In this document: piece after piece, positions 32,263 to 38,805 of the stretch
Layout: each line of letters starts with the position of its first letter
Numbering within the stretch: position 1 is the first letter of the stretch
Made by a program: the position numbers and the translations under genes
The notes under the pieces: model-generated
The model's database searches: none
Told to the model about the DNA's origin: nothing
Seen by the model: only the letters and a program-made list of their open reading frames with translations
Assembly: GCA_025354565.1 (NCBI GenBank)
Contig: JANXMQ010000066.1
Location: 1 to 50,122, forward strand
DNA length: 50,122 bases
Reading direction: 5' to 3'
Source of the DNA: Akkermansiaceae bacterium
GTDB taxonomy: Bacteria; Verrucomicrobiota; Verrucomicrobiia; Verrucomicrobiales; Akkermansiaceae

Positions 32263-32757
32263 ATGAAAAACATCATCACGGCATTCCTCCTCACCTGTTC
32301 AGCCCCGATTCTATCAGCCGCCGATGGCGCCAAGGTCGGTCGGCCAGTCCCGAATCTATCCCAACTGCTACCCGGTGCCTCTGTCCCCAATACTGCGGGA
32401 AAGGTGGCGTTGGTTGATTTCTGGGCATCATGGTGCGGCCCCTGCATCCAATCATTTCCCGTTCTTAACAAACTCCAGTCCAAATACGGCTCAAAAGGGC
32501 TCGTCATCATTGGCGTTGGGGTGGACGAGGATGCGGCGAAATACAAAGCCTTCGCGGATAAGATGAAGGTGTCCTTCACCATCGTTCACGACGCCTCTCA
32601 TAAGGCCGCGGATTTTTTCGGCCCACCTTCGATGCCAACCAGCTATCTTGTGGATCGTAAGGGCATGATTCGCTATCTCCACACGGGATTCAAAGGAGCC
32701 AAGACCGAGGCTGAATACGTCACCGAAATTGAAAGCCTACTCGCCGAAGGCAAGTGA
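32263..32757 (+). CDS. TlpA-like thioredoxin, exported
   Basis: 164 residues with signal peptide (MKNIITAFLLTCSAPILSA). The redox motif is FWASWCGPCIQSFPVL (WCGPC), and the cis-proline region reads GPPSMPTSYLVDRKGMIRYLH, so it is a TlpA/ResA-like thioredoxin acting outside the cytoplasm to reduce disulfides. It lies 28 bp after apbE and 16 bp before the DUF4266 gene. In this operon it could keep the Cys of the DUF4266 tail reduced; this is inference. Confidence 0.93.
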   Translation: MKNIITAFLLTCSAPILSAADGAKVGRPVPNLSQLLPGASVPNTAGKVALVDFWASWCGPCIQSFPVLNKLQSKYGSKGLVIIGVGVDEDAAKYKAFADKMKVSFTIVHDASHKAADFFGPPSMPTSYLVDRKGMIRYLHTGFKGAKTEAEYVTEIESLLAEGK

Positions 32758-32773
32758 AACACCACCCACAACG

Positions 32774-33004
32774 ATGAACTCACCATTTTTTTTACTAACA
32801 TTAACGGCTGCATTCATCTGCCTTAGCAGTTGTTCCGATCAGCTTGTACGGGTGAAACCTTACGAGCGCGGCAATCTAGCAAAACCCGTCATGTCCGATA
32901 ATATGACGCCCTTGATCAAGGCCATGACCGAACACGCTTATTTCTCCCGTGAAGCGGCATTCGGTGGTGGTGGTGTGGGCGGCGGTGGTTGCGGATGCAA
33001 CTGA
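32774..33004 (+). CDS. DUF4266 small lipoprotein with Gly/Cys tail
   Basis: 76 residues from MNSPFFLLTLTAAFICLSSC at 32774. A lipobox (LSSC, Cys20) marks a lipoprotein. The conserved body contains RVKPYERGNLAKPVMSDN and EHAYFSREA, matching DUF4266. The C-terminus is GGGGVGGGGCGCN, with two Cys in a Gly-rich tail. The tail may bind a metal or be modified; nothing proves this. It belongs to the same operon as the preceding three genes. Confidence 0.88.
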   Translation: MNSPFFLLTLTAAFICLSSCSDQLVRVKPYERGNLAKPVMSDNMTPLIKAMTEHAYFSREAAFGGGGVGGGGCGCN

Positions 33005-33048
33005 TAAATTCTCAATCATTAAAACAAAAGACAACTAAAAACAAGATC

Positions 33049-33837
33049 GTGAAAACACCAACTGAAATGCATCGCAAGGCTCGCCAGTTTTTCTCCAAAC
33101 TCGGCTCACTACTGCTGCTATTCCAACGCACACCTATCGTCCAAATGATCCTGCCAGAAGCCCGGGTACTGGGCACCTCAGGCATGGGTGAGCTCGCAAA
33201 ATGGAGCGTCGCCTCCGTCGTGGGTCTCTGTGCTTTCGATTCCATCGCAGGCGCGTCCACCATCACCCAGCTTCAGCCGACTCCCGGATCTTTAACTGTA
33301 AACGCAACCCAAAACAAAAGCCTGGCTTTTGTATTCCAGGTGACCGGCGTTGACAGCCGTCCGGGCAGTTGGCAAATCATCGGTGCTTTGCCTAACGGTC
33401 TTAATCATAATAATGCGGCCTTCAACAGTGTGGACTCCATTTCGGGTATCCCAACTCAAGCCGGCAGCTTCCCCATCACGGTCAAAGCATGGGAATTCTC
33501 AGGCTTCGCCGGCCCCTCCACCTCCAAAGCGTTCACAATTGTCGTGGGCAATGGCGGTATCGCGCCTCTTCCGACCATCACGAAACAGCCAGCATCCTTC
33601 ACCATCAAGACCGGTAATTTTGTAACCCTTTCGGTTACGGCATCCGGCACGGGTCTCACCTATCAATGGTATAAAGGCGCAAGCGGTATCACTACCAGAC
33701 CTATCCTCACAGCCTCTGCCAAGACCGCCGCTTATAAAACACCCATTCTCACCACCACTAGCAAATACTGGGTACAGGTCAAAAACGCCGGGGGCACTGT
33801 CAATTCCAATACTGTCACGGTGAAGGTCACTCCTTGA
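33049..33837 (+). CDS. Exported Ig-like protein, copy 1 (candidate ApbE target)
   Basis: 262 residues with a GTG start at 33049, chosen by alignment with copy 2, where a TTG sits at the same place. N-terminal segment: RQFFSKLGSLLLLFQRTPIV, then GMGELAKWSVASVVGLCAFDSIAGAS. D64-S70 (DSIAGAS) resembles the ApbE flavinylation motif DxxSGAT, but AGA|S also fits a signal peptidase site. A putative-Ig domain (SISGIPTQAGSFPITVKA) and a second Ig-like domain (TITKQPASFTIKTGNFVTLS, YWVQVKNAGG) follow. Function unknown. It lies 44 bp after the DUF4266 gene. Confidence 0.8.
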   Translation: MKTPTEMHRKARQFFSKLGSLLLLFQRTPIVQMILPEARVLGTSGMGELAKWSVASVVGLCAFDSIAGASTITQLQPTPGSLTVNATQNKSLAFVFQVTGVDSRPGSWQIIGALPNGLNHNNAAFNSVDSISGIPTQAGSFPITVKAWEFSGFAGPSTSKAFTIVVGNGGIAPLPTITKQPASFTIKTGNFVTLSVTASGTGLTYQWYKGASGITTRPILTASAKTAAYKTPILTTTSKYWVQVKNAGGTVNSNTVTVKVTP

Positions 33838-33927
33838 TCCCCATTCTGTCTTGGGCCCAAGCCGCGCTTGCCAGCATGTGTAACGCGGATGGTGAGGGAA
33901 AGTAAGTGATCTACGTTTTCATTTCTA

Positions 33928-33966
33928 AACGCCCGTCTCCCCCGTGGAGTCGGGCGTTTTTTATTT
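33928..33966 (+). terminator. Intrinsic terminator after Ig-like copy 1
   Basis: Arms AAACGCCCG (33928-33936) and CGGGCGTTT (33952-33960) are perfect; an inner CTCC/GGAG stem is separated from them by a T-T mismatch. It runs into TTTTTTATTTT. It ends the DUF3570-apbE-TlpA-DUF4266-Ig1 transcript before the second copy, so Ig2 probably has its own promoter or relies on readthrough. Confidence 0.92.
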
Positions 33967-34029
33967 TCTATATGATCCAAATCCTCCCCCTTTGCCGGAT
34001 TGATTCACGATCCTTCTAAATCAAAAAAT

Positions 34030-34818
34030 TTGAGAACCCCAAATAAACTCAATCGTAACGTTCGCCAGTTTTTCTCAAAACTCGGCTCGTTGCTGCTGTT
34101 ATTCCAACGCACGCCCATCGTCCAAATCATCCTGCCAGAGTCCCGTGTGTTGGGCGTCTCAGGCATGGGTGAACTCGCAAAATGGAGCATCGCCTCCGTC
34201 GTTGGGCTCTGCGCCTTCGATTCCATTGCTGGCGCGTCCACCATCACCCAGCTTCAGCCCTCACCCGGATCGGCAACCGTGAAAGCAACCATAGACAAAA
34301 ACCTATCTTTTGTCTTTCAAGCGGTGGGTACTCTCAGACCACCGGGAAGTTGGCAAATCATCGGGGCTTTGCCCGCTGGCCTTATACATAGCAATGCCAC
34401 CTTCAGCAACGTGGACTCCATTTCCGGAATCCCGACTCAAACCGGCAGCTTCCCCATCACCGTCAGAGCATTGGTATCTCAGACCCTCATTGGTCCATCC
34501 CTCTCCCAATCATTCACGATTGTCGTCGCCAATGGTACTGGCACGCCCCTTCCAACCATCACGAAACAGCCTGCATCCCTCACTATCAAGACTGGCAATT
34601 TTGCGACCCTCTCAGTTACGGCATCCGGCACGGGTCTCACCTATCAATGGTATAAAGGCGCAAGCGGCAATACCATCAGACCCATCAAAACTGTCTCAGC
34701 CAAGACTGCCACCTTTAAAACATCCAACCTCACGACTACTTCCAAATACTGGGTGCAGATCAAAAACGCCGGTGGCATTGTCAACTCCAAGACGGTCACC
34801 GTGACAGTCACTCCTTGA
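34030..34818 (+). CDS. Exported Ig-like protein, copy 2
   Basis: 262 residues, exactly the length of copy 1, from a TTG at 34030 aligned to the GTG of copy 1. The N-terminal segment and the motif CAFDSIAGASTITQLQP are identical or nearly so; divergence is concentrated in the middle (residues about 85-170). The last domain again reads TITKQPASLTIKTGNF and YWVQIKNAGG. The similarity extends past the stop (CCCAAGCCGCGCTTGCCAG at both copies, 979 bp apart), so this is a tandem duplication. The terminator between the copies suggests the two are now controlled separately. Confidence 0.8.
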   Translation: MRTPNKLNRNVRQFFSKLGSLLLLFQRTPIVQIILPESRVLGVSGMGELAKWSIASVVGLCAFDSIAGASTITQLQPSPGSATVKATIDKNLSFVFQAVGTLRPPGSWQIIGALPAGLIHSNATFSNVDSISGIPTQTGSFPITVRALVSQTLIGPSLSQSFTIVVANGTGTPLPTITKQPASLTIKTGNFATLSVTASGTGLTYQWYKGASGNTIRPIKTVSAKTATFKTSNLTTTSKYWVQIKNAGGIVNSKTVTVTVTP

Positions 34819-34882
34819 TCCAGATTTTATCTGCGCCCAAGCCGCGCTTGCCAGATTAGGAAACACGGCAGACTGTGGGCGC

Positions 34883-35488
34883 ATGACAGATTGGGATCAG
34901 CGCTATCTAGCGGGCGATACGCCATGGGAAAAAGGCCAAGCCGCGCCGCCGTTGGTGGAATTGTTAGGAAAACTGGAGCCATCAACGTGGGGCGCGGGGC
35001 CGGTCCTCGTGCCGGGCTGCGGACTGGGACATGATGTGCGAGCGCTGGCGATGTTAGGACTACCGGTGCTGGGCGTGGATTTATCCCCGACGGCAGTGGC
35101 GCGGGCCGGAGAATTTCCTAACACGGGAAAGGAAACTTATGCATTGGGAAATTTCCTCGATCCTGCATGGTGGGCGGGACGCGAGTTTTCGGCTTTGTGG
35201 GAGCATACCTGTTTTTGCGCGATCGACCCCAGTGAGCGGGGCCGGTATGCGGAAGCGGCAGCAGAGTGCCTCTGCGAGGGAGGCTTGCTGGCGGGTGTAT
35301 TTTTCCTGAATCCCTTCGATCCAGGCGAGGTGGCGAGCGGCCCTCCGTTCGGCGTCACACTCGCGGAGCTGGAGGCGTGGTTCGCCCCATGGTTCGTGCT
35401 GCTGGACGGCTGGGTGCCAACATTGGCCTATCCCGGACGCGAGGGGCGGGAGTGGCTCGGATTATTTCGTCGGGTCGCGCAGGCATAA
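34883..35488 (+). CDS. TPMT-family SAM-dependent methyltransferase
   Basis: 201 residues. The SAM-binding core is clear: WDQRYLAGDTPWEKGQAAPP at the N-terminus, motif I LVPGCGLGHDVRALAMLG and motif II LGVDLSPTAVARA. This is the thiopurine-methyltransferase-like group, which methylates sulfur, selenium or halide-type small molecules; the native substrate cannot be named. Cytoplasmic. It is preceded by CTTGCC at 34847-34852 and lies 64 bp downstream of Ig-like copy 2 and 48 bp upstream of the protease gene. Confidence 0.9.
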   Translation: MTDWDQRYLAGDTPWEKGQAAPPLVELLGKLEPSTWGAGPVLVPGCGLGHDVRALAMLGLPVLGVDLSPTAVARAGEFPNTGKETYALGNFLDPAWWAGREFSALWEHTCFCAIDPSERGRYAEAAAECLCEGGLLAGVFFLNPFDPGEVASGPPFGVTLAELEAWFAPWFVLLDGWVPTLAYPGREGREWLGLFRRVAQA

Positions 35489-35536
35489 GTTGCGGAAAAC
35501 TCGGCTTGCCCTTAGCCTGCCGCCAAGCCGACCCCG

Positions 35537-36517
35537 ATGAAGTTACCTCTGATTTTCCCAATGCTGGCCCTGCTGCCATGGTGCGCCTTCGCCGATGACG
35601 CGCGCCCGTACGTGAATGACCTCAAAGCGCCGCAAAATCGCAAGGACTTGGAAGCCATCCAAAACGCAGTGGCCTCCGCTCTGCCCAAGGCGCGGGCGGC
35701 GACGGTGTGCATCGAGATCAAGGAAGGCTCTGGCAGCGGAGTAATCGTTTCCGCCGATGGATTGGTTCTAACAGCAGCGCATGTCGCTCAAGGAGTGAAG
35801 AAAAAAGTGACGGTGATTCTCGAAGACGGCACACGCCTGAAGGGGGAAACGCTGGGACTGGTCGCGGACAAGGACGCGGCGATGATCCAGATCACCGAGA
35901 AGGGAACCTATCCGTTTGTGGAAATCGATCGGGCGGAAACGACCAAGCTGGCGGACTGGGTGTTCGCGCTCGGGCACTCCGGCGGCTTCGACAAGGACCG
36001 GGGCTCGGTGGTGCGACTGGGGCGGTTAGTGCGGATCGCAGGCTCGACCTTTCAATCCGACTGCAAGTTGATCGGCGGTGATTCGGGCGGGCCGTTGTTT
36101 GATCTAACTGGTAAACTGATCGGCATCCACTCGCGGGTCGGCGCGCAGCTCGAGTCGAACATGCATGTGCCGATGACCGAATTCATCGCGAACTGGGACG
36201 GGCTACAGAAGGCGGAATTCATTGGCGAGGGGCCCTACGCGCAGAAGCCGGTGAAGGGCACGGGATTTCTCGGCATCGCCACCGAACCACGACCGGAAGG
36301 TGGCCTGCGGGTGACGAAAGTGGGCGAAAAAAGCCCGGCGGCGGAAGCGGGAATCAAGGAGGGCGACGCCTTGCTGAAAATGAACGGCGTGGCCTTGGAA
36401 AAACGCGAACAGATGCAGGATTTGCTCAAGGAAATGTCAGCGGGCGACGAACTAACACTGGAGACGGAACACGCAGGAAAACCGAAAACGCTAACTCTCA
36501 ACCTTGGTGCACGCTAA
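35537..36517 (+). CDS. HtrA-like trypsin-fold serine protease with PDZ domain
   Basis: 326 residues with signal peptide (MKLPLIFPMLALLPWCAFA). The protease triad is intact: His82 in LTAAHVAQG, Asp113 in DKDAAMIQI and Ser183 in GGDSGGPLFDL. A PDZ domain occupies about residues 235-325 (GFLGIATEPRP, KSPAAEAGIKEGDALLKMNG). It should degrade or process misfolded envelope proteins. A TCGGCTTG/CAAGCCGA hairpin (35501-35531) lies just before the start. The next gene, encoding a related but degenerate protein, overlaps its end by 11 bp. Confidence 0.93.
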   Translation: MKLPLIFPMLALLPWCAFADDARPYVNDLKAPQNRKDLEAIQNAVASALPKARAATVCIEIKEGSGSGVIVSADGLVLTAAHVAQGVKKKVTVILEDGTRLKGETLGLVADKDAAMIQITEKGTYPFVEIDRAETTKLADWVFALGHSGGFDKDRGSVVRLGRLVRIAGSTFQSDCKLIGGDSGGPLFDLTGKLIGIHSRVGAQLESNMHVPMTEFIANWDGLQKAEFIGEGPYAQKPVKGTGFLGIATEPRPEGGLRVTKVGEKSPAAEAGIKEGDALLKMNGVALEKREQMQDLLKEMSAGDELTLETEHAGKPKTLTLNLGAR

Positions 36518-37508
36518 CAAATATTCACTCATCCTTGCCGCGCTGCTGGTGCTGCCTGTGGCGGCGCAGCAGAGCCTGGAATCCGCCTATCGGACCACCG
36601 GCACGGCGGTCGTCGCAGCCTTCGAGGCGCAGCGGCAGGTCTTACAAACATCGAGCGCGGTGATTCTCGATGACCGCAAAGAGATCGCTTACGGCGTGGT
36701 GATTTCCGCCGAAGGCTACATTCTAACTAAGGCGAGCGAACTGTTGGAGGCGAAGACCTTGGGCGTGACGGTGGACCAGAAAAACTACCCGGAAGCGAAG
36801 GTGCTGATGGTGGATCCGACGTGGGATGTGGCGCTTTTGAAAGTCGAAGCCAGCGGGTTGGTGCCGGTGGTTTACGCCCCAACCAGCGCGGTACCGCAAG
36901 GAACCTGGGTGGTGGCGAACGGCGTGACGTCCCGCCTCACGCGACGTTTGTTAGCGGGCATCATCAGTGCGAAACCCCGTGAAATCCCCGCTTCCGGCGG
37001 CGCGGCGCTCGGGGTGATCCTGAATGCAAAATCCAAAGTGCTCGAAGTGGACGACGTGAATGAAAAAAGCGGCGCAAAGGAAGCCGGTTTGCAAAAGGGC
37101 GATGTGATTCTAACCATCGAAGGCAAGAAGGTGGCCAACGTCACGGACATCGCGGACGCACTCAAAGAACGCAAGGCCGGCACTCAGGTAAAGCTGACCT
37201 ATCGCCGCAAAGGCGCAGAAACCACAGTCGATGTCCGACTGGCAGCGCGTGGCGAATTGTTCACCGAGCAAATGAACCGCAACGACCAGATGAGCGGCGA
37301 TTTTTCCCCACACCGCAGCGGCTTTCCACGGGTGATCCAGCACGACATTCTCGGCAGCCGCACGGTGGAAGGCGGCCCCTTGCTCGATTTCGATGGCCAC
37401 TGCATCGGCATGAACATCGCCCGCGCGAATCGCGCAGAGAATTTCGCAATCCCAGTGGAGGAACTCAAGGAACTGGCGGCACGGCTGATGAAACAAGGCG
37501 GGAAATAG
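36507..37508 (+). CDS. Degenerate HtrA-like protein with PDZ inserted in the protease domain
   Basis: 333 residues from the GTG at 36507 (or TTG at 36504), with signal peptide HANKYSLILAALLVLPVAA. The first protease lobe is present, but the catalytic His position reads ILTKASEL (72-79) instead of LTAAHVV. Asp107 in DPTWDVALL is kept. After VISAKPRE-type strands a PDZ domain (about 160-247, with GLQKGDVILTIEGKKV) interrupts the fold. The last strands resume at PRVIQHDILG and TVEGGPLLDFDG (286-297), where the catalytic Ser is Glu288. It should be inactive as a protease and may regulate or present substrates to its neighbour. Confidence 0.85.
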   Translation: MHANKYSLILAALLVLPVAAQQSLESAYRTTGTAVVAAFEAQRQVLQTSSAVILDDRKEIAYGVVISAEGYILTKASELLEAKTLGVTVDQKNYPEAKVLMVDPTWDVALLKVEASGLVPVVYAPTSAVPQGTWVVANGVTSRLTRRLLAGIISAKPREIPASGGAALGVILNAKSKVLEVDDVNEKSGAKEAGLQKGDVILTIEGKKVANVTDIADALKERKAGTQVKLTYRRKGAETTVDVRLAARGELFTEQMNRNDQMSGDFSPHRSGFPRVIQHDILGSRTVEGGPLLDFDGHCIGMNIARANRAENFAIPVEELKELAARLMKQGGK

Positions 37509-37527
37509 TTTCATGGAGGATCTCGCT

Positions 37528-38805
37528 GTGAAGTGGAAGGCGATATACTTGAGGGTGGGCGTATTGATCACTTGTCTATCGCTTGCATCATGCCAGCGGC
37601 CCACCACTCGACTAACACATGAGATCTATATCTGGCAACGGGTTTGGAACTCAGACTTGCGTGAAGCCGCCGCAGCCGCCAAGTCAGACAGCAGTGGTTT
37701 TTGTCCGCTCGCCGCATGGCTGGAGTGGCAGGGGGGAGTTCCCAAAGTGAAATGGGCAGACGTACCGTGGCACGACCTTGCCGGGCAAAACCGCCACGTC
37801 TTTGCAGCGATTCGTGTCGAACCCCGGGCCGGGTCTGATCTTCCGGTGGTAAATGAAGTTCTAACTGCGACCTCCCGTGAATGTGTGAGGCGGGCAGCGC
37901 TGCAAGGCGTCACGCTGGATGAGATTCAGCTCGATTTCGATGCGGCGGAGTCACAGCTAACTATCTATACTGGCTGGCTAGGCCAAATTCGCGCGGCAGT
38001 TGCTCCGGTGCGCGTGACATTCACCGCGCTGCCCTGTTGGTTGAACCAACCGAATTTTGTGAAGCTCGCGCACGCTGCTGATGGATATGTATTGCAAGTC
38101 CACGCCGCCGAGAAGCCGACTCCCGAATCGACCTTGTTATGTGATCCCGCCAAAGCCCGGCAATGGGTGAATCAGGCATCCCGCGCTGCACCCGGCGTGC
38201 CATTCCGGGTAGCGCTCCCGACTTATACTTATGAACTCGCCTTTGGCACGGACAATCACTGCATCGGAGTTGTTGCCGAAGGGGAATCCCGCGACTGGCC
38301 GGAAGCGAGTCGTGTCATCTATCTAAAAGCAGATCCCGCCGCGCTTGCTGACCTGTTGAAAACTTGGAACGTCAATCGTCCGGCGGAACTCACTGGAGTT
38401 TTATGGTTCCGCCTGCCCACTGACAGCGATACCCATAATTGGCGCATGACCACGCTGCGCAGCTTGATTCACGGCATCGATCCGCGACCCGTGTTAAGCA
38501 CCCGGGCGAGTCTCGATTCCGACGGTAAACTATGCGATCTAACCCTTCTCAACAGCGGCGATGCCGATGCCAATCCGCCCGCATGGATTACTGTAAGTTG
38601 GCAGAACGCGAAAATGGAAGCGGGTGAAGCGCTGGCTGGCTATGCGATGACTGCAACGGATTCGTCGGCGGAATTCCACCCGCGCGGCGCGGTGGGTGCC
38701 GGAGCGATGCGGGTGATTCGTCCCGGGCAGGCCATACCGCTGGGCTGGTTGCGTTTTTCCGATCCAATCACCAATCCCAAGATAACAATTTCTAACAATG
38801 AATAA
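37528..38805 (+). CDS. DUF3142 lipoprotein
   Basis: 425 residues from the GTG at 37528, chosen because GGAGGA at 37515-37520 is an ideal ribosome-binding site; the ATG at 37513 overlaps that site. The signal ends in a lipobox LASC. The body carries THEIYIWQRVWNSDLREA, LDEIQLDFDAAESQL and TFTALPCWLNQPNFVKLA, the TIM-barrel-like hallmarks of DUF3142. Its role is unknown, but the fold suggests glycoside-type chemistry in the envelope. Its stop overlaps the start of the next gene by 8 bp. Confidence 0.82.
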   Translation: MKWKAIYLRVGVLITCLSLASCQRPTTRLTHEIYIWQRVWNSDLREAAAAAKSDSSGFCPLAAWLEWQGGVPKVKWADVPWHDLAGQNRHVFAAIRVEPRAGSDLPVVNEVLTATSRECVRRAALQGVTLDEIQLDFDAAESQLTIYTGWLGQIRAAVAPVRVTFTALPCWLNQPNFVKLAHAADGYVLQVHAAEKPTPESTLLCDPAKARQWVNQASRAAPGVPFRVALPTYTYELAFGTDNHCIGVVAEGESRDWPEASRVIYLKADPAALADLLKTWNVNRPAELTGVLWFRLPTDSDTHNWRMTTLRSLIHGIDPRPVLSTRASLDSDGKLCDLTLLNSGDADANPPAWITVSWQNAKMEAGEALAGYAMTATDSSAEFHPRGAVGAGAMRVIRPGQAIPLGWLRFSDPITNPKITISNNE

